A stretch of DNA of 64,000 nt from Thraustochytrium sp. TN22 (taxonomy: Eukaryota > Sar > Bigyra > Thraustochytrida > Thraustochytriidae). Below the pieces are notes generated by a model, which searched no databases, was not told the DNA's origin, and saw only the letters and a program-made list of their open reading frames with translations. The stretch spans positions 124,001-188,000 of the forward strand of contig JABLUY010000027.1 in assembly GCA_013306675.1 (NCBI GenBank). Direction: 5' to 3'. Shown here piece by piece: positions 7,966 through 16,735 of the stretch. The first letter of the stretch is position 1, and every line of letters starts with the position of its first letter. Both the position numbers and the translations under genes were made by a program.

Positions 7966-10074
7966 TCATCGGCGCTCAAGGCGCACGCCACGAAAGATGG
8001 CGCGGTTTGCTGCGAGCTGCATGCCAAGCTTAAAGGACGGCGGCAAGAAGGCGCCCTGCTGCGCGTCCGTATGAGCCTGTTTGAGCATGCGTACCAGGTC
8101 GGCCTTTTTGAAGCCGTAGTGCGTGGTGTTCTCTTCGGGCTCCGCGGCGTCCCCGCCGCGCGTCGCCCGCAAGTGCCGCTCGTAGCGCTCCATGAGGCAG
8201 TCCAGCGTGGTGGACTTGAGCGGGCGCGTTGTGGCCAGGTCGCACACCGAGCCGATGAGGTCCTGCGGCGAGGCCTCCACTAGGACGCCGTCGCGCAGGT
8301 TCTGGCGCTGCACCGAGCCGGCTGGCAGCAGGGAGACCACCAGCACGGCGCCGCGGTCCGAGCCCGCGGCTGCGCGGCGTGCCGCTTCGGCGATGCTGCG
8401 CGCCTGGCCCTGGTCCATGGCGGCGTCCAGCAGCACGAGGCCATAAAAAGTAATGGCGTTGGCGCTCGTGATGGACGCACGGTACTGCAGATGCGCGAGC
8501 GCGTCCCGTGACGAGATGGCCAGCTCGGACTCGAGCTGGTGCCGCCGCAAGAGCTTCTCCACCTGCAACTGCGACTTGAAGTCCGAGGGCTCCACCAGAA
8601 GCACGCGCGGCACCACACGCTCACGCACGATGTTGACGGGTCGCGCCCCCATGACGCTGGCGCGCACGAGACGCGCACGGTAAAAGACCAAGAAAGCTGG
8701 CAGCGTCTGCACGCCGAAGCGATTTGTCAGGTACCGCGAGTGCGTCATGGCGAAGCTGAAAACACGCGTGGGCGGCAGGCTGAGCGAGGCGTCCTCGTCG
8801 TCCTGGTTGCCGGCGGAGGCCTCGCCGTGCACGTCGGCCTCGATCATCTCGAAGAGCTGGCGCGCGCGCACGCACAGCGGGTCGTCCTCGCGCAGACAGA
8901 CGACCACGACGAGATCGTCCGGATGCGCATTGAGCGTCTGGTCGAAAGTTGCGGGCGCGATGGGCGCGAGCTTGCGCATCCCCTGCAGCTCCACGCGCAC
9001 AGGCAGGTCTCGCGAGTAGCGGCCCGAGGCGCTGCGCAGCATGAAGCTGCGTCGCAGCACCGGGTTCACCTTGCGCAGCTGCTCGCGCACGTCCAGCTCC
9101 GTGGGCCACACGGATGGCAAGGAGCCGAGCGGCGACATGCGGCCGTCGCGCGCCTCCGCGAAGAGCTGCTCCTGCGGCACGATGCCACTCAGCTCCGCAT
9201 GCAGCGGGCTCTGCCCGGTCTCGTGGCCGGTCTCCGAGATGCGCGGCACCTCGGCCATGGTCTTCTCATATGCCTCACGGCGCCACTCGCTGTCGAGGTA
9301 CGGGGTGGCAAAGTCCTTGGTCTCGATGCGCTTCTGGTACGGCCCGAAGGCCTCCTCCAGCCCGTGCATGACCTCCCGCACCTCGCCCGAATGCCGGATG
9401 TTGCCGCTCGCCGGCTTGTTCCGGTTGCGTAGGCTGGCGCACGCCTCCACGAGCTCGCGCTGCCGGTCCTGCAGCGTTTTGCCGGCATCCGGCCCCCGAG
9501 GGATGAGCTTGCCCCGGTGTGGGCCCTGGCGCACCACCTCGCAGGTCGACAGGTAGCTCTCGCGCCGCCGCAGCTGCTGGCCGCACTGAAAGGCGCGCGA
9601 GATGCCCTCGCACGCGAAGCGCACCTCGATGTCATCGCGGCCGTTGAAGGTGAGCACCAGGTGCTCATTCAGGCAGACGCGCACAGGGAGCTCCGGCAGC
9701 GCGCCGGCCTGCTGTGCCTTGCGGTCCCACTTCCACTGCCGCAGGATGCTGCCCTCGTTCGTCGAAAGCAGGCCGCCCGACTTGGTCAGCACGAGCCGCA
9801 GCCCCTCCGCCGCTCCCGTGTTGTCCGTCGCAAAGCCGACCGCCGCCTCATCCAGCGAGCACACCAGCGAGTTGGCCCTGTCCTGGTCGTAAAAGTAGAA
9901 CTTGTACTTGTCCCCGTTGCCCGTGTTCGACAGCGCCACCACCGCCGCCACGCGCCCATCCGGGTAGTACACCTGGCCCGAGTCGCCGCCCGTGAACAGA
10001 AAGGCCTTCTTCCCGTTGCTGTACCGCTGCTCGCGCAGCTGCGCCGCGGCCTGCTCCTCCCCGCGCTGCGCCAT
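7966..10074 (-). CDS. FAM194-domain protein with thioredoxin-like and receiver-like C-terminus
   Basis: This 702-residue protein begins with a FAM194 (ERICH6/C3orf20-type) domain: QRYSNGKKAFLF, then VYYPDGRVAAVV, then WKWDRKA and a CLNEHLVLTFNGRDDIEVRF strand pair (about 15-180). A middle region of unknown fold follows. Near residues 430-530 is a thioredoxin-like segment with SRYLTNRFGVQTLPAFLVFY, including the Leu-Pro of the cis-Pro loop but no CxxC seen. The C-terminal 150 residues look like a two-component receiver fold: RVLLVEPSDF, YGLVLLDAAMD and LVVSLLPAG align with strands 1, 3 and 4, but the conserved Lys near strand 5 is missing (VLVEASPQDL). FAM194 proteins are associated with ciliated cells. 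The start was moved to the internal ATG at 10074; the longer frame adds only low-complexity sequence. It is head to head with the SMIM4 gene. Confidence 0.7.
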   Translation of the reverse strand: MAQRGEEQAAAQLREQRYSNGKKAFLFTGGDSGQVYYPDGRVAAVVALSNTGNGDKYKFYFYDQDRANSLVCSLDEAAVGFATDNTGAAEGLRLVLTKSGGLLSTNEGSILRQWKWDRKAQQAGALPELPVRVCLNEHLVLTFNGRDDIEVRFACEGISRAFQCGQQLRRRESYLSTCEVVRQGPHRGKLIPRGPDAGKTLQDRQRELVEACASLRNRNKPASGNIRHSGEVREVMHGLEEAFGPYQKRIETKDFATPYLDSEWRREAYEKTMAEVPRISETGHETGQSPLHAELSGIVPQEQLFAEARDGRMSPLGSLPSVWPTELDVREQLRKVNPVLRRSFMLRSASGRYSRDLPVRVELQGMRKLAPIAPATFDQTLNAHPDDLVVVVCLREDDPLCVRARQLFEMIEADVHGEASAGNQDDEDASLSLPPTRVFSFAMTHSRYLTNRFGVQTLPAFLVFYRARLVRASVMGARPVNIVRERVVPRVLLVEPSDFKSQLQVEKLLRRHQLESELAISSRDALAHLQYRASITSANAITFYGLVLLDAAMDQGQARSIAEAARRAAAGSDRGAVLVVSLLPAGSVQRQNLRDGVLVEASPQDLIGSVCDLATTRPLKSTTLDCLMERYERHLRATRGGDAAEPEENTTHYGFKKADLVRMLKQAHTDAQQGAFLPPSFKLGMQLAANRAIFRGVRLERR

Positions 10075-10451
10075 GCCGGCCGACGGACGCCCGCCCGCAG
10101 CGCGCCTCAAGCTCTGCGCCGCCGCCGCCGCCGCCTGGCTGGCTGGCCTGCTGGCTGGCCGGCTCGCTCCTCCCACTTTGATCGCGCCTGCGCGTGAAGA
10201 CGCCGCTCCCGGCGCGTGCAGCGCCAACGGACCTGCCCCCGCCTCCGTGCGCACTGCGCGCGCCGGGCCTGCCTCTGCGCCCACGAGCCACTGCCAGCGC
10301 CAGCCCGAGTCCGAGTCCGAGTCCGAGGCGGCGCTCCCGCCCGCCGCGCCCGCCCGCGCACGTGCTGGCTGCGCCGCGGCTCGGTCTTGCCAAACGCGCG
10401 CTCGCGGGCAGGCAGGCAGGCGGGCAGGTCGCGGTCGGCGCCGCGGAGGTG
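10075..10451. promoter_or_regulatory. Divergent gap between FAM194-like and SMIM4 genes
   Basis: This 377-base spacer separates two outward-facing start codons and presumably holds both promoters. It is GC-rich with a short GAGTCC-type hexamer run (about 10308-10330) and a GGCAGGCAGG run (10408-10428). No specific element can be assigned. Confidence 0.5.
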
Positions 10452-10810
10452 ATGATGATGGACGCGCCCACGAGGAGGGCGCTGGCCCGCGTGGTGCCGC
10501 TCTGCTTCGTGGTGGGCGCGGCCATGGAGGCCTTCATGATCAAGGTGCCCATTGGAGGCCAGACGTTCTGTAGGTTGGTGCGGCCCGGACACCGGCTGGG
10601 CGAGGAGAGGGCTGACGGGAGCGAGCGGGTGCGACGCGACGCGCAGATGATGTGGCGCGACGCAAGAAGGCGGAGCGCATTGAGGAGGAGCTCGTATACG
10701 AGGCGCGTGCGAACGCGGAGCGCGAGGCGCGCCGCAAGCGCCTCGAGGCCAAGTACAACGTGGAGCTGGCCTTGCCAGCAGCAGGTGCAGGAGAAGAAAA
10801 GGACACCTGA
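10452..10810 (+). CDS. SMIM4: SMIM4/UQCC5 homologue, two exons
   Basis: A 93-residue protein is encoded by exons 10452-10569 and 10647-10810, split by a 77-base intron (GTAGGT...GCGCAG). Exon 1 gives PLCFVVGAAMEAFMIKVPIG followed by GQTF, a single membrane helix. The junction codon gives Tyr, so the spliced product reads GQTFYDVARRKKAER, which matches the SMIM4 core (TMEWIMIKV...ETFYDVYRRKASER). Animal SMIM4 (UQCC5) is an inner-membrane factor for cytochrome bc1 assembly. The protein continues with a charged helix (EELVYEARANAEREARRKR) and ends KDT. Three consecutive ATGs (10452, 10455, 10458) open the frame. The exact restoration of the family motif across the junction makes the intron call strong. 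It converges on the CENP-O gene, 114 bases away. Confidence 0.85.
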
Positions 10811-10924
10811 TGGATTTTATAATGAACACACAAGACTCATGGTCTCCCTACCTCGCTCAGATCACTCTCGCTCTGCGTTATGTTGACACGACTCGCACGC
10901 TTGCGTTTCGATGACGACAGAGGC

Positions 10925-11980
10925 TCACAGCTCGTCAAGAACATGGGAGCACTCCTTAAAGACGTGCGCGAGGGAGAGGCCCAGCGGTGGCTGCGGGAGG
11001 TCCGAGACGGTGACGCGCACGACTTCGCTGTCTGCGTCGGCGGGCAGGAGCTCAACCTCGTCCGGGACGATGTCGAGCAGGCTCTTGTAGAGCACGCGGA
11101 TGCGGCCCCGCGGGAGCGCCGAGCCGGCAAACGTGATGGCGTCAAAGGCCCCTCCCTGGGAGGCATGAAGCGAGCCGGGTTCGTGCGCCTGCACAATGGC
11201 GGCCGTCTGCTCGCGACGCGTGACGAAGGCGTTCGCATACGCCTGCACGCGACGCACGAACTCTGGCAAGTCGTGGTCGGCAAAGAGCTCCTCGACCGGG
11301 ACGAAGTGCGGCAGCGTGTGGCGCTGGAGGCTGAGCACGGGCGCGCCGCCGCGCTTGGCCGGCTTGAAGATGAGGTAGAAGCGCTGCAGGTAGCGGCCCT
11401 GGAAGGATGCGTCGATGCGCACGCCCACCATGCGGTCGGCCGATTGCACGGCCTGCGTGCGGAAGAGAGAGACGCCCGCGAGCCGGTACGCCAAGTGCAC
11501 GTCGGCCAACGCGCGCAGCGAGACGGCCTCTTCGGCCTTGCGCGGCGTCAGGTTCTGATCCAGCGCCGCCCCACTGCGCAAGCTGCCTGGCTCGTTGCCC
11601 TCGTCCTCCGCGTCCTCGTCCTCGTCGCGAGTCTCCTCCAAGCGCTGCCGCTTGCGTTCGCGCAGGAGGTCCGCGACCGTGCCAAAGAACCGGTCCGCCC
11701 CGGTCTCCCCGCGGTCCTCCGCGGCGGCGGCGGCGGCCAGGCCGCGCGCGGCGCCGCTCTGCGCCTGCTCGCGCAGGTCGCGTTCGCGCCGTCTGCGCAG
11801 CGAGGTGCGCAGGCGGCGCTCCTGCGCCGTCGCCTCGGCCACCTGCTCGCGCAGCGCCGCCTTGCGCTCGGCGCGGCGCTGCGACGCCTCCTGCTTGGCC
11901 AGCAGCTCCTCCGACTGCTCGCGCAGCGCCTGCAGCTGCTTGAGCAGGCCGCCGCCCAGGCCGCCGCCAAGCGCCGCCAT
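10925..11980 (-). CDS. CENPO: Centromere protein O (CENP-O/Mcm21) homologue
   Basis: This 351-residue protein fits CENP-O, a subunit of the constitutive centromere-associated network that bridges CENP-A chromatin to the outer kinetochore. Residues 14-75 form an Arg/Glu-rich coiled coil (LKQLQALREQSEELLAKQ). After an acidic linker the RWD-type region begins: VHLAYRLAGVSLF (161-173), then VGVRIDASFQGRYLQRFYLI (185-204), RHTLPHFVPVEELF (220-233) and a helix LPEFVRRVQAYANAFVTRREQ (238-258), all in the order found in CENP-O. The C-terminal 90 residues are less conserved. I set the start at the ATG 11980 (MAALGGGLGGG); the upstream frame extension is Arg-rich and uses a non-ATG codon. It shares a 400-base divergent spacer with NIF3. 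CENP-P, its usual RWD partner, is not in the window. Confidence 0.75.
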   Translation of the reverse strand: MAALGGGLGGGLLKQLQALREQSEELLAKQEASQRRAERKAALREQVAEATAQERRLRTSLRRRRERDLREQAQSGAARGLAAAAAAEDRGETGADRFFGTVADLLRERKRQRLEETRDEDEDAEDEGNEPGSLRSGAALDQNLTPRKAEEAVSLRALADVHLAYRLAGVSLFRTQAVQSADRMVGVRIDASFQGRYLQRFYLIFKPAKRGGAPVLSLQRHTLPHFVPVEELFADHDLPEFVRRVQAYANAFVTRREQTAAIVQAHEPGSLHASQGGAFDAITFAGSALPRGRIRVLYKSLLDIVPDEVELLPADADSEVVRVTVSDLPQPPLGLSLAHVFKECSHVLDEL

Positions 11981-12380
11981 GTCGCGGTCGGCGGTTAGGT
12001 TGGCGCCCCCTGCCTGCTGCGGCCGCGGCCGCCGCGTCGCGTCGCGCGCACGCGAGCGCGCAGCTGCAGGCCTATGTGCGGGCGCGTCACCTCGCCCCGC
12101 CGCCGCTAGAGCCGCCAGAGCCGCGCGCCGCCGCCAGAGCCGCACGCCGCGCGCGGCGACGACCAGCTTCGAGGCGCGCCTTTGCGTTTTTGCCCTTCGC
12201 CGCAGCCAGCTAGATCGCGACCAAACCCGCTTCGTCACGGAAGCTTGGCGGCGCTTCGCGCGGCGTCCTTGTCGCTGGCTCGCTCTCTCGCTGGCTCGCT
12301 CGCCGGCCCGGCCGCAGACTCGCGCGCCCGCCGACCGTCACGGCGCGTCCGCCGGTGGCGCCGAGGCTGCCGCCGCGGCC
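11981..12380. promoter_or_regulatory. Divergent gap between CENP-O and NIF3
   Basis: These 400 bases separate two outward-facing start codons. The stretch is GC-rich with a short CTCG-type run (12275-12300). No defined promoter motif or further gene is visible. Confidence 0.5.
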
Positions 12381-13304
12381 ATGGCCATGTCGGCGCGCGC
12401 GTACAGGCAGAAGCTGGTGCAGGCGCTGGAGGAGTTCTTCCCGCTGGCGCTCTCGGAGAGCTGGGACAACACCGGCCTGCTGGTAGACCCCGGCCCCGGT
12501 CGCGAGGATGACGAGCTGCAGGCGCAGGACAAGGCGCAGGCCAAGGCGCAGACGGGCGTGCTGGTGACGAACGACCTGACGGAGGCGGTGCTGCAGGAGG
12601 CCGTGGACCTGGGCGTGGGCGCGATCGTAACGTACCACCCGCTGCCATTCAGGGGCCAGAAGCGGCTGACGCAGGCGGACCCGACGCAGCGCATCGTGAC
12701 GCGGTGTATCCGTGAGGATATCTGGGTGTACAGCCCGCACACGGCGTGCGACAACGCGGCGGGCGGGGTCAACGACTGGCTGGCCTCGCTCGTCGGGGGC
12801 GAGGAGTCGAGTGCGTACGTGTTGCCGGTTTCGCCGCTGGAGTGCGCGACGCTGGAGGACTGCGGGCGTGGGCGGCGCGTCAAGCTGGAGACGCCGCGGC
12901 GCATGCGCGACGTGGTGGAGGGCATCAAGCGCGGCGCCGGAGTACCGACGGCGCGGTTCGCGCCGGCCAACAAGTTGCTCCCGAGCGGCACGCGGCGCGA
13001 CGCGGCGTCCGTGGCGGCCGTTCTGGACGAGGCGAAGGTGTCGTCCGCCGCGGTGCAGGCCGGCTCGGGCATCTCGGTGCTAGGGTCCGTGACGGACGTG
13101 GATCTCTGGGTGACGGGCGAGATGTCGCACCACGAGGTGCTGGCTGCAAACGCAGACGGAGTTTCGGTTGTGCTCCTGGAGCACTCTAACAGCGAGCGTG
13201 GCTTTTTGCCGACGCTAGCCGGCCGGCTGCAGAACCTTGACTTCGTCCCAGACGGAGCTGTGCATGTGTCTGCCGTCGATGCAGACCCTCTCCATGTGGT
13301 CTAA
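12381..13304 (+). CDS. NIF3L1: NIF3-family metal-binding protein
   Basis: This 307-residue protein belongs to the NIF3/YbgI/DUF34 family, found in all domains of life; its biochemical role is unsettled. The family metal-site motifs are in order: ESWDNTGLLVDPG (25-37), TYHPLPFRGQKR (the HP motif), SPHTACDNAAGGVNDWL, TGEMSHHEVLAA (the double His) and LLEHSNSERGFLP near the end. The length is close to that of eukaryotic single-domain members. Two Met codons open the frame (12381 and 12387). The longer open frame upstream is antisense to CENP-O and is not coding. It ends 232 bases from the convergent DNAJC7-like gene. Nothing appears damaged. Confidence 0.92.
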   Translation: MAMSARAYRQKLVQALEEFFPLALSESWDNTGLLVDPGPGREDDELQAQDKAQAKAQTGVLVTNDLTEAVLQEAVDLGVGAIVTYHPLPFRGQKRLTQADPTQRIVTRCIREDIWVYSPHTACDNAAGGVNDWLASLVGGEESSAYVLPVSPLECATLEDCGRGRRVKLETPRRMRDVVEGIKRGAGVPTARFAPANKLLPSGTRRDAASVAAVLDEAKVSSAAVQAGSGISVLGSVTDVDLWVTGEMSHHEVLAANADGVSVVLLEHSNSERGFLPTLAGRLQNLDFVPDGAVHVSAVDADPLHVV

Positions 13305-13536
13305 GTTGGTAGCAGAGCCAGGGCAGTACAATTTGATTCCAAAAAAAGCACCACGTTTTCATCACGTATTGACAATGAGGCAGCGTAAGTGAGCCAGCTG
13401 GCGAAGTCCAAGGGTCTTCGACATCGAAGTGGGCAACCAAACCAAGTCAGCGAGTCAAACATGTGTTCATCAGCCAGCAGCAGCCAGAGCGCAGGATGTG
13501 CAGGAAAAGACGCAAAGGAAGCCTGTCCCCAAAATT

Positions 13537-15294
13537 TTAGTAGTACGGATGATGGCGGTGGAAACCCCGGCCTCCACCACCCATGCCACCCATGCCACCC
13601 ATGCCACCCATGCCGCCCATGCCACCCATGCCGCCGCTGTTGAAGAACATCTGGAAGATCTCGTTGGGGTCCTGGCCACCCATGGAAGGCCCGCCCTGCT
13701 CGATTTCCTCCAGAGACATGCCCTGGTCGTACTTGTTCTTCTTCTCGGGGTCCGACAGCACCTCGTAGGCCTCGCCGACGTCCTTGAACTGGGCCTCGGC
13801 CTTGGACTGCTCCTCGGCGGACTTGCTGGCGTGGCGATCCGGGTGCCACTTGAGCGCGGCCTTCTTATAGGCCTTTTTGATCTCGGCGTCGGAGGAGTTT
13901 TCACCGTTGGGCAGCTCGAGGATGTGGTAGTAATTCTTACGCGAAGCCTTCTTGAGCTCGATCTTGGCCTCGCGCATGCTCTGCTGGATCTCACGCGAGC
14001 GGCCCATAATGCGCTCGGCCTCACCGTAGCTGTTGAGCGCCTGCTGGATATTATCCTTGCCGCCGAGGCCGCGCAGACAGGCGGCGCGGCGCAGGTAAGC
14101 CTTGCTATAGTCCGGATTGAGACTGATGGCACTGTCGCAGTCCTTGACGGCCTCCTCGAAGCGGCGCAGCTTTTGCAGGCAGGCAGCGCGGTTGCCGTAC
14201 AGCTTGGCGTTAAAGTGCTTGTTGGCTGGGTCGACCTGCAGCGCCTCCGTGTACACTTCGATGGCCTGCTGGTTGCGACCGGCCTTGAAGTGATCATTGC
14301 CGGATTGCTTGAGGCGCTCAAGCTTGCGAATCTTGCGGATCGTGCGCTGGCTCTCGGCGTGGTCCGGGTCGAGCTGCAGCGCCTGCTGCAGGTGGCGGAT
14401 GGCGTTCTCGAAATTCTCCTGATAGTAAAGGCACTTGGCGCGGCACATGAGGAGCTCCGTGTCGTTCTGGTCTTCGCGCATGAGACTGGTGGTGAGCGAG
14501 TACGCCTGGTCGTAGTCGCCGGCCGCGACGAGCCCCTTGACCCGGATGAGGCCCAGCTCGCGGCTCTCGGGTGCCTGCCGCATGCCGGCCTGCGCCAGTG
14601 CCAGCGCGTGCTTGAAGTCGCCGCTGCGCAACGCCTCTCTCGCGCGCAGCAGGCGCTGCTTGAGCAGTTCGGCCTCCTTGCGCTCGGCGCCGGCCGCGCT
14701 GTTGGTCGGGTCCTTGGCCAGCGCCTCATCCAGCACGCGCACGGCCTCCTCGGCCAGGCCGCGCTTGATGTACGCCTTACCCAGGCGGATCATGGCCTTG
14801 ACGTTGCTGGGATCCAGCTCCAGACACTTGCGCAGGCTCTCCACGGCCCGCGCGTTCTGCTGCAGCATCATCTCGGCCGCGGCGCAGTTGTTGTAGTACG
14901 CCGCGTTGTCCGGATCCGCCTCGATCGCCGCCTTGTACGCGGTCAGCGCGCCGTAATAGTCCTTCTCGCGGTACTTGGCGTTGCCCTCCTCCTTGAGCTC
15001 CGCGGCGCGCGCCACCAGCTCCTCGCGCCGCCTCGCCTCGGCCTCCGCGGCCTCGGCCTCCTCCCGGGCTCGCCTCTCCGCGGCTTCGGCCTCGCCCTCC
15101 GCGTCCTGCTCCGCCGCGTCCTCCTCCATGGGCGCTTCCGGCGGCTGCTCCGCGGCTGCCTCCTGCTCCGCGTCGCCGCCCTCGCCGGCGGCCGCCGCGC
15201 CGCCCTCCGCGGCCGCCGCGGCCGCCGCGCCGCGCGCCTCCTCCGCGGCGTCCGTCTCCATGGCGCCGCTGCCGCGCTCCTCCTGCTCCGCCAT
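13537..15294 (-). CDS. DNAJC7: DNAJC7-like TPR and J-domain co-chaperone
   Basis: This 585-residue protein has an acidic Ala/Glu-rich N-terminus (1-100), then two blocks of TPR repeats, starting AAELKEEGNAKYREKDYYGAL and later LKQSGNDHFKAGRNQQAIEVY, GNRAACLQKLRRFEEAVKDC. A J domain follows (about 440-520): NYYHILELP, IKKAYKKAALKWHPDRHA with the HPD tripeptide that stimulates Hsp70 ATPase, and DVGEAYEVLSDPEKKNKYD. This order is that of DNAJC7/TPR2, which moves clients between Hsp90 and Hsp70. The tail ends in about six GGM repeats encoded by a 9-bp repeat (13578-13640), more like class B J proteins. The start at 15294 is the last ATG before the acidic region; upstream frame extension uses a non-ATG codon and runs into the satellite. 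Confidence 0.92.
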   Translation of the reverse strand: MAEQEERGSGAMETDAAEEARGAAAAAAAEGGAAAAGEGGDAEQEAAAEQPPEAPMEEDAAEQDAEGEAEAAERRAREEAEAAEAEARRREELVARAAELKEEGNAKYREKDYYGALTAYKAAIEADPDNAAYYNNCAAAEMMLQQNARAVESLRKCLELDPSNVKAMIRLGKAYIKRGLAEEAVRVLDEALAKDPTNSAAGAERKEAELLKQRLLRAREALRSGDFKHALALAQAGMRQAPESRELGLIRVKGLVAAGDYDQAYSLTTSLMREDQNDTELLMCRAKCLYYQENFENAIRHLQQALQLDPDHAESQRTIRKIRKLERLKQSGNDHFKAGRNQQAIEVYTEALQVDPANKHFNAKLYGNRAACLQKLRRFEEAVKDCDSAISLNPDYSKAYLRRAACLRGLGGKDNIQQALNSYGEAERIMGRSREIQQSMREAKIELKKASRKNYYHILELPNGENSSDAEIKKAYKKAALKWHPDRHASKSAEEQSKAEAQFKDVGEAYEVLSDPEKKNKYDQGMSLEEIEQGGPSMGGQDPNEIFQMFFNSGGMGGMGGMGGMGGMGGMGGGGRGFHRHHPYY

Positions 15295-15576
15295 CGCGCC
15301 CGCCAGTCTGCGCTTCTTGTCCGCGTCGCGGCACGCGGGCGCCTCCGCGCGCCGGCCCCCGCGCGCGCCGGCCCCCTGCGGCGTCGTCGTGCCTGCGCGC
15401 CTGCGCCCGCGCGCTCGGGTCTGCCGCGCCGGCAGCGCGCCTTCGAGAAGAACCCGGCGCCTGCCTGCGCCACTGGGCGCCTGCGCCGCGCCGCCAACGA
15501 CGCCCGTGTCGACGCCCGTGTGCACGTTGGCCGTCACCGCCGACGACGTGCACGTCGACCGCGAGCCGCTGCGGTT
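15295..15576. other. 5' flank of DNAJC7-like gene, contains a diverged satellite half-unit
   Basis: The region is GC-rich. Bases 15500-15576 align with the second half of the satellite unit that follows (GTCGACGCCCGTGTGCACG... versus GTCGGTGCGGACGTTGG...), with many differences. It looks like the older single-copy relative of the satellite. Confidence 0.5.
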
Positions 15577-16735
15577 GACTGGCGTCAAAGACTGGGCTCT
15601 TTAGCCTGCTAGCGAGCGAGCTAGCTAGCGAGCGAGCGAGCGAGCGAGATAGCGAGCGAGCGAGCGAGAAGCAGTGGAGCATGCTCGTACCGAGTCGATG
15701 CTCGAGCAGATCTCGACGCCGGTGCGGACGTTGGCCGCCGAGGACGTGGACATCGACCACGAGTCAAAGATAGCTAGCTAGCAGCAGCGAGCGAGCGAGC
15801 GAGCGAGCGAGCGAGAAGCAGTGGAGCATGCTCATACCGAGTCGATGCTCGAGCCGATCTCGACGTCGGTGCGGACGTTGGCCGCCGAGGACGTGGACGT
15901 CGACCACGAACCGGTGGCGCCCGGTGGTTGACTGGCGTCAAAGACTGGGCTCTTTAGCCTGCTAGCGAGCGAGCTAGCTAGCTAGCGAGCGAGCGAGCGA
16001 GATAGCGAGCGAGCGAGCGAGAAGCAGTGGAGCATGCTCGTACCGAGTCGATGCTCGAGCAGATCTCGACGCCGGTGCGTACGTTGGCCGCCGAGGACGT
16101 GGACATCGACCACGAGTCAAAGATAGCTAGCTAGCTAGCTAGCGAGCGAGCTAGCGAGCGAGCGAGCGAGCGAGAAGCAGTGGAGCATGCTCATACCGAG
16201 TCGATGCTCGAGCCGATCTCGACGTCGGTGCGGACGTTGGCCGCCGAGGACGTGGACGTCGACCACGAACCGGTGGCGCCCGGTGGTTGACTGGCGTCAA
16301 AGACTGGGCTCTTTAGCCTGCTAGCGAGCTAGCTAGCTAGCTAGCGAGCGAGCGAGCGAGATAGCGAGCGAGCGAGCGAGAAGCAGTGGAGCATGCTCGT
16401 ACCGAGTCGATGCTCGAGCAGATCTCGACGCCGGTGCGTACGTTGGCCGCCGAGGACGTGGACATCGACCACGAGTCAAAGATAGCTAGCTAGCTAGCGA
16501 GCGAGCGAGCGAGCGAGCGAGCGAGCGAGCGAGAAGCAGTGGAGCATGCTCATACCGAGTCGATGCTCGAGCCGATCTCGACGTCGGTGCGGACGTTGGC
16601 CGCCGAGGACGTGGACGTCGACCACGAACCGGTGGCGCCCGGTGGTTGACTGGCGTCAAAGACTGGGCTCTTTAGCCTACTAGCTAGCGAGCGAGCGAGC
16701 TAGCGATCGAGCGAGTGAGCGAGAAGCAGTGGAGC
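15577..16735. repeat. 359-bp satellite array with internal half-units
   Basis: The landmark GACTGGCGTCAAAGACTGGG occurs at 15577, 15930, 16289 and 16648, giving spacings of 353, 359 and 359 bases. Each unit has two related halves of about 180 bases. Half A contains CGAGTCGATGCTCGAGCAG and ends GACATCGACCACGAGTCAAA. Half B contains CTCGAGCCGATCTCGACGTC and ends GTCGACCACGAACCGGTGGC. Between halves are length-variable GCGA/GCTA tetranucleotide tracts. A last, truncated half runs from 16690 to about 16780. The copies are nearly identical, so amplification is recent. In one frame each half reads TESMLEQISTPVRTLAAEDV and on, then stops in the GCTA tract. Confidence 0.9.

Noticed and set aside
13429-15612. 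727-codon plus-strand frame antisense to the DNAJC7-like gene
   Set aside because: The minus strand carries the HPD J domain and TPR repeats; the plus frame is a shadow.
15577-16735. Possible CRISPR array
   Set aside because: The repeats are about 359 bp and contiguous, not short repeats with unique spacers, and the DNA is eukaryotic. It is a satellite.
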